A stretch of DNA of 64,000 nucleotides from Acanthosepion pharaonis (Eukaryota; Mollusca; Cephalopoda; Sepiida; Sepiidae): NCBI GenBank assembly GCA_903632075.3, contig CAHIKZ030002086.1, forward strand, positions 124,001 through 188,000, written 5' to 3'. Position 1 is the first letter of the stretch. Every line of letters starts with the position of its first letter. A program made the translations under genes and the position numbers. Below, in pieces: positions 1 to 11,639 of the stretch. Under the pieces are notes generated by a model. It worked only from the letters and a program-made list of their open reading frames with translations. It made no database searches and was not told where the DNA came from.

Positions 1-211
1 TGGATTGGAAGGTGCAAATTGTGGCGAGTCTTTCTTTTGGATAACAACTTTACGGCATTTCAAAAGCTGGGAAAATATATTGTTAGCAACACTGCATTCA
101 GCCAGCAGTTGATAGCATGAAGAATTCTTTACGTGCAGCTGGGAGCGTTGAAGAAGACTGTCCTACCATGATATATATGTCAAGTGATGTTGAACCAACC
201 GTGCGCTCTGA

Positions 212-505
212 TCTAGTAGAACAAAGTTCCTCACGTGGCAAGAGAACAGGAACTTCTTTCCAAATGCTGTCGCCACTTACATTCCTCCTCTTGTTGTGAA
301 ATACCTCAGTGAGAATGATAACCAGGTTAGAAAGATAAGTCATGCTGACCTGGTTGTACGTCTGGAGGAGAAATTAGTTGAAAGAGTTGAGGTTGAGGAC
401 CAGGTGGTTCGGGTGTTATTGGACCTTGCTGGTCCCAGCATTCCTGATGAATTCCGTGCAGAAGCTGCTGCATTAATGTGCAAGATGGCACCCTTACCAG
501 CTTAG
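212..505 (+). pseudogene. unidentified coding-like fragment, possible last exon
   Basis: A reading frame open from the codon after a TGA at 209-211 runs to a TAG at 503-505 without an obvious ATG. The translation has normal protein composition (hydrophobic and charged residues alternating, e.g. VVRLEEKLVERVE followed by DLAGPSIPDEF), unlike the low-complexity frames nearby. Upstream, another frame (117-299) runs partly in parallel, which suggests an indel near 270-290. An AATAAA lies at 760-765, about 255 bases downstream, so this could be the 3' end of a host gene or a processed copy entering from the left edge. I do not recognise the family. Confidence 0.3.
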
Positions 506-759
506 GAGATGACAGAATGTCTGTTAATTGCTTACTCAACTCAAATGTGTCATATCAATATGAAAAAACACTACTATGAAAGGGGAAAGATTTCTATCTG
601 CATCTGAATCTTGCCATACGCCACATTAAAGGTGCTGACAAAGTGTGCGCTGTTGCCTTATCACGTATTTAGCATAACCCCTGTTTTAAGAAAAATAGCC
701 ATTTTTCTTGTGTAGAGGTGTGACATGGCCCTCGATGTTAACTGTTAAATCAGACATAT

Positions 760-765
760 AATAAA
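760..765 (+). promoter_or_regulatory. poly(A) signal AATAAA
   Basis: AATAAA in an AT-rich context downstream of the coding-like fragment ending at 505. It fits a 3' UTR of about 250 bases, but the motif is common by chance in DNA this AT-rich. Confidence 0.3.
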
Positions 766-2100
766 TTTTAATAAGAGATGCTTTATTTTTGCGTTTCTTC
801 TCCTCTTTTTCTTTTCTTTTGTTTTATTACCTATATGGATTGAGTCGTCTTTCGGCTAAGAGAGGACAGGAAAGGAATTTAGGGTCGCTTGATAACAAAC
901 AGAATGACCTCCTAAGAAAGTGAGTGAGAATCGGTCACCTACGCTCATCACCAAGTTGGGTTTTGGTATTGTAACTTTAGTTTCTCGATGACCTCCGACG
1001 ACAAATGTTCGCGAGAAAAATAGACTCTCATAATGATCGTGAGGGATGAGAAATACACCAACAAACTTATTCCAATATTTGTTGTGTAAGGAATAAAGAA
1101 ATTTCATCTTAGATGTATTTGACTGGATAAAGGAATATCGCAAACAAATAAATACAAAGAAAACATCTTGATTTCATCTCGGAGAAGAGGAAATGGAACA
1201 CAAACATTATTCCCGAATTCCATATTTCACATTGCGGAAGAAAGAACTAACTTTTGTGAACATTCTACAGTAACTTTGTCTGTCTGTCATTACAAACATT
1301 CGAACTCCAAATTCCTGAAGCACAAACGTTTGAACTGACATCCAATATCAGTTAAGTGTTCTTTTATTAATTGTATGTATGTCACTCCATACTTTTTCCA
1401 TATTTTGCATTTTGTATTTTCTTATATAAATTTTATTACAAATGTTAATCTTGTGTTTGTTTGTCGGTACCTGTTCGTGTGTTCCTATCTGAGCGTACCC
1501 ACGTTTTTCTTTTCATTTTTTTTTTGTAGCAGGTGGTTGCGAATTCGTAATAATATTTTTATTTAAATTCAGGCAAGAGTAATAACTTCCCCTCTGTGTT
1601 TGAAATACTATAATTGAATAATATGATTACTCATATGCATTTGATAAATTATAATTGAATACATTGCTTTTGCCACAAGCATATATTAATTACAATAAAC
1701 TTTTGGTTGCATGTGTGCCTTTAAAATTATGGAATTCTTGTACATTGTTTATTGATCACATGATATTTCTTTGTTTCGTTTTAATTTTGGCGAGAGAAAA
1801 TGTAGCTTCTCTAACTTTTGTTTTTATATTATCTTTTATGTAAATTTGTTTCTTTCTGCCTAATAAATTGTATAGAAAAAGGATTTTATACGTAGTTGTA
1901 TGACTTGCATTATTTAAATATGATAAAATAACGACATGCTAATAAACAAATTTAATTAATTCAAACTGTTAATTAGAAAATACATTTTGCTTCATAACTA
2001 TAAGTAAAACAATTAAAAGTAATGCTGTGTTTTGTTTGAAAGAATGTCAGGAGTGAGTGTTTTAATCAAATAAATGTGTGTTTGCGCATCTGTGATGAAC
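766..2100. other. AT-rich stretch without recognised gene
   Basis: No convincing gene. A minus-strand frame at 856-1143 (95 codons) is the longest open stretch; it has no motif I recognise and no flanking signals. The rest has stops in all frames and is rich in short A/T runs. Confidence 0.5.
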
Positions 2101-2125
2101 CGACTATAACTTAACGATATATACA

Positions 2126-2127
<2 letters not shown>

Positions 2128-2169
<42 letters not shown>
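2128..2169. repeat. (TA)n microsatellite
   Basis: Uninterrupted TA dinucleotides, about 21 units. Confidence 0.95.
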
Positions 2170-2173
<4 letters not shown>

Positions 2174-2298
2174 GACATTTTTATGTTTAACGTTCTTTTT
2201 TATAGATACAAGTATTTAAGTAAATGCTCTGTTTATAATAAACAGTATTAAATAACATTTACCGGCCTGAATGTCCGAGAAATTTTCATAGAAAATAT

Positions 2299-2760
<462 letters not shown>

Positions 2761-3892
2761 AAAAAAACATTAAAAATACATGTACAATCAATATTTTTAA
2801 ATGAGCCCTTGCTCTCAATGACAGCTGCACATCTTCGACTACAAGAACGAATCAGTTCTTGACAATCCTCGATACTAATTTTAGACCATTCTTCTTGAAG
2901 TTTCACCCACAAATCCTCCATGTTAGTGGGATTTCTTTCCATAACTTTCACTCCTAAGGTCTTCCAAAGATTTTCTATTGGATTTAAGTCAGGACTTTGC
3001 GGTGGCCAATCCATAATTTCCAAATCTTGCTCGCTAAGGTAACTCATTACCACCTTTGCCTTGTGACATGGGGCATTATCTTGCATAAAGGTAGCCCTAT
3101 CGAAACCTGAATTCTGTATGATTGGCACAACATGATCTTGAACAATGTTTTTATAGATCTGCGCGTTTACACGAGTTTGTAACCGGACAAGAGGCGTTGT
3201 ACCTTGGCTAGAAAACATTCCAAATACCATGACGCTTCCGCCCCCAAACTTGACAGTTTTCTTAGTACACTTTGCACTTAATTTTTCACCAATACGTCTC
3301 TTTCCATTGTTTTTTCCATCATTTCCAAATAAATTAAACTTGCTTTCATCACTGAAAAATACTTTTGCCCAATTTTAATATGTCCAAATTACATACCTGT
3401 TTGCAAACTCTAATCTCTTCTTCTTATTCTTCGAACTAACAAGTGGTTTCTTCCCTGGGGTTCGATTAAACAGCCCTATTTCTTGCAGTCCTCTACAAAC
3501 AGTCTGTCTTGACACATTAACACATGAGGTACTATTCATAACCCTTTTAATTTCTGTGCCAGACTTAAAACGGTCCTTTAATGACATACGCTGCATTATT
3601 CGATCTTCTCTTGCCGAAGTTTTGCGGGGTCTGCCGGTTTTAAAAGCACTAACTATTTTGCCAGTATCATTGTAGGATTTAACAACCCTGCCTACAACAA
3701 TTCTTGGAACGTTTCACTTTCTCTGAAATCTCTCTAATGGTGTGCTTTTCCTTGTGTAGCTTCACAATAGCTTGTCTCACAGAGTAATCAAGTTTTGGCG
3801 TTTCGCCATGGTGCCGGCTGATGCAACGTTTACAAATGACTAATAAGACTTATTCTTTAGATTGAAATCAAAAATTTGAATATAGCATGCTG

Positions 3893-4120
3893 TTTACATT
3901 GTTTTTCTCAATTTTGTCCCTTACTTTTGGACGATCCTATTTTGAAAACAAATAAATAATTGTTATAATTCTTTTTCTATCCTTTGCAAATGATTCAAAT
4001 TTTAGTATGTTATTATGGATGATAACGACTACCAGTTGTCAAAATTTCAGCTTTTCACAGTTGTTATTTCTAACAAATATTAGGTTTTAAAATTTTGTCC
4101 CTTAGTTTTGGACGCTACTG
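3893..4120. repeat. right inverted repeat (IR/DR) of Tc1-type element
   Basis: Reverse complement of 2539-2760, with inner (3912-3940) and outer (4090-4118) direct-repeat copies. It ends ...CTACTG followed by TA, the expected Tc1 target dinucleotide. Confidence 0.9.

Positions 4121-4181
<61 letters not shown>
4121..4181. repeat. compound (TA)n(TG)n microsatellite
   Basis: TA repeats continuing the tract interrupted by the transposon, followed by about 40 bases of TG repeats. Confidence 0.95.
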
Positions 4182-4184
<3 letters not shown>

Positions 4185-5370
4185 GCATACACACGCAAAT
4201 ACGCATAAATATACATGTGTGTGCAGTAATTATCAGAAGAAATGAATAACCCAGGTAAATATATTTTGTTATTTTTTTACTATGAAGATGTAAGTATTCG
4301 ACAGAAATGTTAACTGCGGTCATTTTAAGATTGTAACACAAGTTCTGTTAAGGCGAACATGGTATAATGAGAGATAGAAACCTAAACGAATCATGAAAAT
4401 GAAAATAAACCAGCCACTTGACACTTCCCTTATTTTTAACATCATCCTAGATAGGCATGAAAATTTTTCATATTAAATGATCAAGCACAGATTGCATAAA
4501 GTATCGGGCCTCCACTTTGTTTTTAGTGCAGTTGATTTAAATTTCAAAATGGGAACAGTGAGTTTGAAGAAGATGAAAATTGTCGAAATATGGCAAAGAA
4601 TGAGTCAACGTAAAATCGTTAAAGAGTTTGACATGCTGTTCAAGGTCACCCAGAAGCAGCTTGCTGTTGTTGGGGGTGGGGGCGTTTTTGGATATGGAAA
4701 AATGGTATATCTTGGAAATGAGACAAAAGAAATGAGAGTGGATGAGGTTATCAGTATCCAACCTTAAATTATCATCTCGTCAAGCAACAGATGAAAGCAA
4801 TATTACTATTGAAAGATAATTACATAAAAGTAATCTAAATGGACGCATTGTAGTAAAATGCCATTGATAAAGAAAAATATCGAACAAGACTAGATCACTG
4901 TGCAAAAATACATCTGCTGTGAGATAATGTGAAATGGGCAAAAGTGATATATAGTTACAGAAGGCAAATAAAATGGAAATTCTAATGCAAGAGAGAATGT
5001 CCGAAGATTAAATAATACAAGAAACAATCCAAATAAGCAATAAAACCCTTAAAATCCAAAGCCCTAGACTTAGGTCTTTATTTCGTACGAAATTAAATAC
5101 TGATTACAACATTAATGCAATTTTAGTTCTTTCATCAATAAAAGTAGTTAAGTCTATATTTCTTCTAGTGGATCGTAACTTTTGTATGCGTTATTTTCAG
5201 TATCACGAAATGTGCTGGTCTGTATCTCTCCTCGTACTGAATCCATGTAAATGCGACAATTTGCATTGCAATCCTAAATGATCATGGGTGTTCTTCCCGA
5301 AAATACATTGTCGAGTCTTAAAAAAAAATTAACCAAATTTACTTTTGGTTAGTTGGCTCATTTCTACTGA
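4182..5370. other. stretch without recognised gene
   Basis: A plus-strand frame at 4477-4767 (96 codons) contains a poly-Gly stretch (GGGG) and no motif I recognise. Otherwise AT-rich with frequent stops. Confidence 0.45.

Positions 5371-5446
<76 letters not shown>
5371..5446. repeat. compound (CT)n(TA)n microsatellite
   Basis: About 8 CT units followed by about 30 TA units. The same order recurs at 6217-6284 and 11228-11289. Confidence 0.95.
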
Positions 5447-5447
<1 letters not shown>

Positions 5448-5813
5448 CCAGAAAATAAAGCAGTTAGTTATACGAGCACAAGAAAAAAATTGAATAGAAA
5501 GCATAATCGCAGAACTTTGTCTGTCGTCTTTAATGAAACTTATTCTTTTTCTATTTTCGAGTATTTAATTAAAACAATCTCATGTTCCTTGTGGATCTAC
5601 GGTGGCGTTAGTAATTAGTCATAGTCACAATTAATATATCAAATAAACTTGCAATAATTTTAATCAATTTTAAAGCTGCAATTCATTTGCATTTTTAGAA
5701 CAAAGCTTTTGTATATAATTGCGGGTGTAAGTTGATTTAATTTTGATGTATCTTTTCCCGGAACACTGTTTTATTTGAAATGCTTACAGAAATGGACATT
5801 TATCCAATATACA

Positions 5814-5930
5814 GAAAATTCAGATGCCATTAACCCCAGTTTAAAAAAAAAAGAAAATTCAGATGCCATTAACCCCAGTTTAAAAAAAAAAGAAAATTCA
5901 GATGCCATTAACCCCAGTTTAAAAAAAAAA
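5814..5930. repeat. 39-bp minisatellite, three copies
   Basis: Three essentially identical copies (starts at 5814, 5853 and 5892) of a unit beginning GAAAATTCAGATGCC and ending in a ten-A run. Because 39 is a multiple of three, both strands stay open here, which creates meaningless repeated-peptide frames. Identity between copies implies recent expansion. Confidence 0.95.
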
Positions 5931-6215
5931 GAAAAATATAAGTGTACTGACAAGTAGTTGCAATTGCTAGCGAGTCTTTTAATGTTTAATTGCTTGTTTC
6001 TTTTGAGAAATGAAGTCGCTTGCTATAGAGATTTCTTTTGAGTGACTAGGGCCTGTTGCAAAGTCGCGTATTTCTCTTTTTTTCGGGTGATACAAACTCG
6101 ATGGCTTTTGAATTTACTGAAACCAACATATTGGTTAAAATTCTTTATTTTCAGTTTTATGATATTTTAAAGATTTTTTTACCGCTTTTTTCTCGAGTCT
6201 GTCGTTTCGATACAT

Positions 6216-6216
<1 letters not shown>

Positions 6217-6284
<68 letters not shown>
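6217..6284. repeat. compound (CT)n(TA)n microsatellite
   Basis: About 11 CT units followed by about 22 TA units. Confidence 0.95.
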
Positions 6285-6288
<4 letters not shown>

Positions 6289-6880
6289 TGAATATTGGGG
6301 CATGTGCGTGTGTTGATCTTCTCTGAAATCTTTACACGCTACCTATTTTAATTATTGAATAATATTGCAGATCTTTCAATCGGTCCTTTGATCAAAATAA
6401 TCAGATTCATATTATGTCATTTTTATTGAGAAAATTTAGTTTCTTGGCGCCATATAAACTCTTAGTTTTGTTGTCTCCCGAGATATGGTAGGTTAAACAC
6501 TAAAATAAAATTGTAGTGATTCAGTTTTCTAATGTATGTCGGAAGACTAGCACTACCAGATCCTAAGATTGAACTTATGCGATTTGTTTAACAAACATTT
6601 GAATCCTCTAGGCTATGTATCTTGGACAATCTAGTCATTTTGGAACCCTAAACCTGTACTCAGGTGGTGAATTTATTTTTTTTAGTATCCAGAATCAAGT
6701 TGCAAAATTTTTGAGTGTCCTTTGTTTCTTAATCATAAGCCCGTGGATACTATTCATTTCTATTTTAGGTTTACTGAGTAGTTTGTGTGTGCCAAGTGTT
6801 ATAAAATAAAATGATATATCTCGGCTGATTTACAGGCAAATACTCAAGAGCGAGAGCCGGATGTGAACGGGACAAAGCCC

Positions 6881-7328
6881 TGTCACAAAATGACCATTAT
6901 CTTCGTTTACAAATGTTCCCGACACACGTCTTCCGGTCGAAAAATAAAATAATATTTAAAGTGCTCTATTTTTCGTCCAATAAAAATGCTTCCCTCCTAA
7001 TTATACTCGCTTCGTTTTTCGAGCCTGTTAAGCCATAAAAAACGCTATAAAAGGGGTCACACGGAAGTTCAACAGGCAGTCAACAGGTGGCCACAAAGAG
7101 ACCTGTCACGGTCAGACCGTGCGTTCAGCAGCTGACAGCAGGTGAGCATCAACCACCGTCAACATGTGTGAACTACTATGAGAGATCGACCTAGATCCGA
7201 AAGCCGGCTTATGAACTTTACCACAAGGTAGCTGTCCCAAAACCACACGTTCCTGTTGAAATAAACCACGTAAATCTATTTCTGCTGTTGTCGTATTTAT
7301 TCTTGCAGCCATACGCTTGTCTATAACA
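6881..7328 (+). repeat. 5' LTR
   Basis: Starts TGTCAC and ends TATAACA, giving TG...CA ends. It contains a strong TATA box (CTATAAAAGGGG, 7046-7057) and a polyadenylation signal AATAAA near 7260, the expected U3-R-U5 order. The exact 5' limit is inferred from the TG dinucleotide. Confidence 0.65.
7046..7057 (+). promoter_or_regulatory. LTR TATA box
   Basis: CTATAAAAGGGG, a near-ideal RNA polymerase II TATA element, about 210 bases upstream of the LTR AATAAA. Confidence 0.6.
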
Positions 7329-7358
7329 CTGGTGTCAGAAGCGTACAGCAAGAGAAAT

Positions 7359-7972
7359 ATGGCCGACTACACGAGCTTCACCCGAGCCAAACTATTTACT
7401 CTCATCAAGGAACTGAAACACTACTATTCAACTTGAAAACGGGACCAACACAGCCTTCCGAAGCCACGATACAGGAAATTCAAGCCGACATAAACGACAT
7501 GCTGACTGCCCTAAAATCAACTACTTCAACACCTCCCACCGCTCAAACAAACGGCGTTTACAGCTTAATGATGCGCCAACAAATTATACGCGACATATTG
7601 AAGCTAGAGAAAACTTTTGACCCTGGACACGACGTGAACCGATTCATCACGGCTCTAAACAAAGCATACACAATCCACGTCACACCAGAACTCAGCACCT
7701 ATCCCAGCCTGGAATGCGAATTCATCAAGTCTACTAAAGATTTACTGGACCAAAGTATCTTTCAGCAGATGGTTGACTCAAAAAAGGACATATCCACCTT
7801 CGAACAACTGAAGGAATACTTATTAGCAGCCCACGGAAGCCAGATGACTAACTTCCAACACCTCAGTCAAGCCTGGGATCTGGAACGGCGAGACGGCGAA
7901 AAATTAACAGACTTCGCGGGTCGACTCGAAAACACCCTTAGCGAGGCAGCCGTCCACATAAAAAACAAATAA
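7359..7972 (+). pseudogene. Gag-like polyprotein, N-terminal part, frameshifted
   Basis: ATG at 7359 lies 30 bases after the LTR/PBS, in the position expected for gag. The first 25 codons end at a TGA (7434-7436); a one-base shift there joins to a frame open to the TAA at 7970-7972. The body resembles retrotransposon capsid domains: LEKTFDPGHDVNRFITALN and AWDLERRDGEKLTDFAGRLE fit the helical capsid pattern with a G-x-x-D-F-A-R-L-like segment. No zinc knuckle is left, because the frame runs straight into the remnant 3' LTR. Specific clade (Gypsy or other) not determined. Confidence 0.65.
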
Positions 7973-7975
7973 ATA

Positions 7976-8051
7976 AATTGAAATAAACCACGTAAATCTA
8001 TTTCTGCTGTTGTCGTATTTCTTTCTTGTAACCATACGCTTGTCTATAACA
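7976..8051 (+). repeat. 3' LTR remnant (R-U5 end)
   Basis: Direct repeat of about 7256-7328, beginning at GAAATAAACCACG and ending TATAACA. The upstream part of this LTR is lost in the deletion that fused it to gag. Confidence 0.8.
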
Positions 8052-10346
8052 CAAGCATGCGTTATGATTCTTTCAATCGTCTTAGCCAGTTTTGTTCTGT
8101 TGATTGTCTAGACTTCATTACACAGAGGTTAATAACAACCTATTTCCTTCCATACATGATTAGCCATATCTGATTTCAATGTCATCCACGACAACATCAT
8201 TTCAAAGTTACTCGACACTCATTTTTAAGGGAGCGGCTGGACTTCAGATATATCACCAGATATACCACCAGATATATCACCAGATGGTACAATGAGCGAA
8301 ATGTTGTAAGTATAACAACCAAGATGATTATGCTCGTCCGAATAGCAAGGCATATTTATTTTGTTGCTAACGCTGTCAATAAGAGGTACAAGAATATGTT
8401 GACTACACTTTTGTTTTATAAAGTCTCGAAATTATACACAGGTTATGACTTATACCTGTGTATGTGAAGGAAGGAAGTTGCACTGTATTACATAAGTTTC
8501 CACTATGACTATCAAATAAACAAGCTCAACTAAGTAACTTAAGAAATGAAAATAAAATGTCGAAAAGTAAATCAATAAAACGTTTGTCATCTAATAAGCG
8601 TTTTGAAATCTTTTAAAGGGAAAAATATATACTTTAAAGCAAATGTGTTATTGCTTAATTTTAGAAGAATTATTTGTATAAAGATATCTTCGTTTTCTCT
8701 CCGCCACCCACTTCACAGCTGCCATCGTGAAGGAAATAAATTCCGTCTGATCGAACATCAATATTTTACATATTATTTCAATCAGTAAATTTAAGTTCGC
8801 TCTCATAACATAAAGCAAGCTTACTTTATAAGAACTTTATCAGTCAATTTGTCATTTTATTTTGTCAACCTGATTTTTGTGGCTCCACACTTATGATCGG
8901 GTTTCGTTCCAAACCGTTGAAAATGTATCCTAACGAGCGAAAGGCAGTGGATGGACTTGAGTTTGACAACTGCGACTAGCAATCTACTCAATGTCGAGCG
9001 GAATCCGTGTAAAAGTACTGAATTCCTCTAACGGAATCCAGGGAAAGCTCTCGGGGAAACAGGCGCTTTATGAAGTTGCTTATCTCCCTTTTTGACTCGC
9101 GCCGACCAAATCCATCTATTACCATCAGTTTTCTTTTGCGGCGGAGAACGTTATTGGGTGTAATAGCCTTTTTGTAGGTAACTCCAATAATTCGCTGAAA
9201 AAAGAGAGCATAGCAGAATAAAAAAGGGCCCAAACTTGATAAAAAACAAAATTTTACCGTTAAAAAGTTCATTATTAAAAGGGGAAACCAAAATATTTTT
9301 TATTGTTTTATTAAATTTTAGACCTAGCACGTTCGAAATTTTGATTAAATATCTTGTTTTTCTTGCGTTAGCGGGGGGGAATACAGCAAAGATCAGTATT
9401 GGGAAATTTAGCGCTTTTTTTCCAGTAGAAAAAAAAAAACATTGATTCGGAAATTCTTGAAAAAAACCAAATTGTCGGATTTTAATGAAACTTTCAGGAC
9501 TTATTCACAAATGAATTTATTTAGAAATTTTTTTTTTTAGAAAATCTTGATAGAAATATTTTTATTATGTACATATTATACCCACCCCTTACTTAATTAG
9601 ATTCTTAGAAATTAAATTTTAGCCCACTTCATTAGTTAAAAGCAGGACTCCTTGAAGAATGTAAATCAATTCTTTTTTTTTTTTTTAAATAGTAGTACAT
9701 TTATCGAAAATCCACTCTGAATCGTAAACGAAAAATGCAATCAATCATTTACTTATAAAAGCTTTTCATTGTTTTTATGAATAAGATATATTACAGACAC
9801 TATTGTGTTTAGAAAAAAAATCGATTAATAATAAATTTTTACGAGAGTTTTTAAAAAAAATTGAATTAGAATAATTTATAAAGTTTTAAATCTTTCTGTA
9901 CGGGTTTTTAAATCGTTTAAATTTCTGCACCAGGGTTAGGCGATATTGTTATTTATTAACTATATTTACTAATCATAAATTGAAAATCTTAGTACAAATC
10001 ATCATGCCCCAATATTTTTAAAAGGATCTTGAATTATTTTTATATGCGCCGATTTTTTATTGTACGGTCGATCATACACGATATTATCAGACAATAAGAG
10101 CCATAACTATATTAAATTTACAGCCTAAAATATTTTAAATTCAATAAAACACTTGATTACAGAGAATATTTTGCTCATTGGAAATATTAGATCAGTCTAT
10201 TGGTTTGAAATTAAAACTAAAATAAAAGCTTCAGGGAAGATTTTTCATTTTAAAAAATTCATTTTAAATCTTCTATTCTTGGGAGGGTACCTACTTTATG
10301 TCTGTCTTTTGATTCTCAGTAAATCAGGCTCTTTGGACATTTGAAA
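8052..10346. other. AT-rich stretch without recognised gene
   Basis: Contains a short 15-bp tandem (three copies of a unit like AGATATATCACC, 8246-8289), many A- and T-homopolymers (e.g. 9431-9440, 9670-9687) and no frame with a recognisable motif. Frames at 8988-9272 (minus) and 10153-10344 (plus) look random. Confidence 0.5.
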
Positions 10347-10399
10347 TTAGGGTAAAATAGTCATCCCTACCCTCTCGTCTTGTCGAGACAAGTGTTTAC

Positions 10400-10757
10400 G
10401 GATTTTATAATTCTCTCCTATGCACCCCCAAATCAAGCCGAAAAAAAAACGAATTGTTTTGTGTTGAATATGACATGTCCTAAAATTTTCTTGAAGATCT
10501 TTAATTGTGTTTAGCATACTAAAGGACCTAAAACTACTAATCTCATTCCTGCTATGTTTGTCTTTGCGTAGTAGTTTCACTAAATTCCTGGTGAAACGTT
10601 GAAGAATACTCTCCTGCTCCATCCAGTGGTTGAAGATCAGCGCCAATAAGGATACAAACATAAGCGACAGCCTCAAGTACAATTCGTACGATAGTCTATC
10701 AATTCTGGCAAAGATTCGTTGTAGAATGCGACCTTCGATGCGAGGGAAGTCATCCAA
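10400..10757 (-). pseudogene. Tx1-like LINE reverse transcriptase fragment
   Basis: Minus-strand frame whose first two-thirds resembles the N-terminal RT fingers of Tx1/L1-clade LINEs. LSYELYLRLSLMFVSLLALIFNHW corresponds to the 'GLPYELY...F' region, and KLLRKDKHSRNEISSFRSFSMLNT to the motif before the palm (usually ...RPLTMLNTDLKIL). After MLNT a frameshift destroys the reading and the palm with its catalytic Asp box is absent. It matches a different subfamily from the LINE at 11.6-13.6 kb, since the linker RKDKH/GNEIS is not shared. Confidence 0.75.
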
Positions 10758-11187
10758 AAGCGATCCCCAAATTTCTTACATTTGCCTTTGTTAGTAGTCA
10801 CGGTTCTTTCATCCGGTGACGTGACACTCGTCAGTAATAATTTTTTTTTTTATTACATCCGCATACATTTCTGCGGCCACATCCTTTGCTTCGGCAGACA
10901 TCCAATTTACTTGGATTAGTGTTCTTATCAAGCAAGGCGGCTAGCTCAGCCTTAGCTATGACTACCGAGATTTATTTTATATAAAATACAATTTTTGACA
11001 CAAGGCTTAAAAGGGGGAATGGGCCGACACTTACTATCTTATACGTAGCTAATCAGATTCACGACCCAATCACTCGTTACAATTTGCATATCCATCACAA
11101 GAACTCATCCATCATCATTCAATCCTCCATATACCATAATACTGCATACACTCAAGGAACATACAAAAAACACCTCATGACATAAAA

Positions 11188-11217
11188 ATTAAATGAGCAT
11201 TTTTATGCTCATTTAAT
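11188..11217. repeat. perfect 13-bp inverted repeat, 4-base loop
   Basis: ATTAAATGAGCAT (11188-11200), loop TTTT, ATGCTCATTTAAT (11205-11217). Probably the compact tip of a foldback or MITE end; no open frame uses it. Confidence 0.85.
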
Positions 11218-11227
11218 ATATAAATAT

Positions 11228-11282
<55 letters not shown>

Positions 11283-11289
11283 TATATAT
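11228..11289. repeat. compound (CT)n(AT)n microsatellite
   Basis: CT repeats followed by AT repeats with one interruption, the same order as at 5371 and 6217. Confidence 0.95.
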
Positions 11290-11639
11290 AAAAATCTGTA
11301 AATGAAATACAATGAGCGGGGGAGGGGGGTGAACCCCCAAAACAAACTAAAATATCAAAACAAACAAAATGAAGATAACGGATGTTAGTTGAACCCGTCA
11401 AACCCTCAAAGAATTCAGAGAGGCCGCTGTATTCTGCCTTTAGACAAAATCAAGAGGAGCTCTCATTAAGGAATAGGGAAAAGATAAAATAAATATGGCC
11501 ATGGGGAAAAAAGAAAAGCTGACCCAGTCGAGGTGTAAAAAAGGGCCAAAAACAACCTGGGGCGGTTGGAAATCTCGACTTGGATCATAACCAGAGGCTG
11601 GGAACAGGCCGGGGATGACACTTAGTCACATTAACTAGG

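Larger units (their letters stand above)
6881..8051 (+). mobile_element. internally deleted LTR retrotransposon
   Basis: A 5' LTR (6881-7328) is followed by CTGGTGTCAGAAGCG, a typical primer-binding-site context, then a gag-like frame, then the last 76 or so bases of a second LTR. The two LTR pieces share the block from GAAATAAACCACG to TATAACA with few differences. Protease, RT, RNase H, integrase and the 5' part of the 3' LTR are missing, so one deletion removed the whole pol region. No clear target-site duplication is visible (AGCCC before, CAAGC after), so the exact outer ends are uncertain. Confidence 0.75.

Noticed and set aside
856..1143. 95-codon minus-strand frame as a gene
   Set aside because: No motif, no start context, no neighbour support.
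4477..4767. 96-codon frame as a gene
   Set aside because: Weak composition with a poly-Gly run, not recognised, and another frame is open on the opposite strand.
5771..5957. Repeated-peptide frames on both strands
   Set aside because: Artefact of the 39-bp minisatellite.
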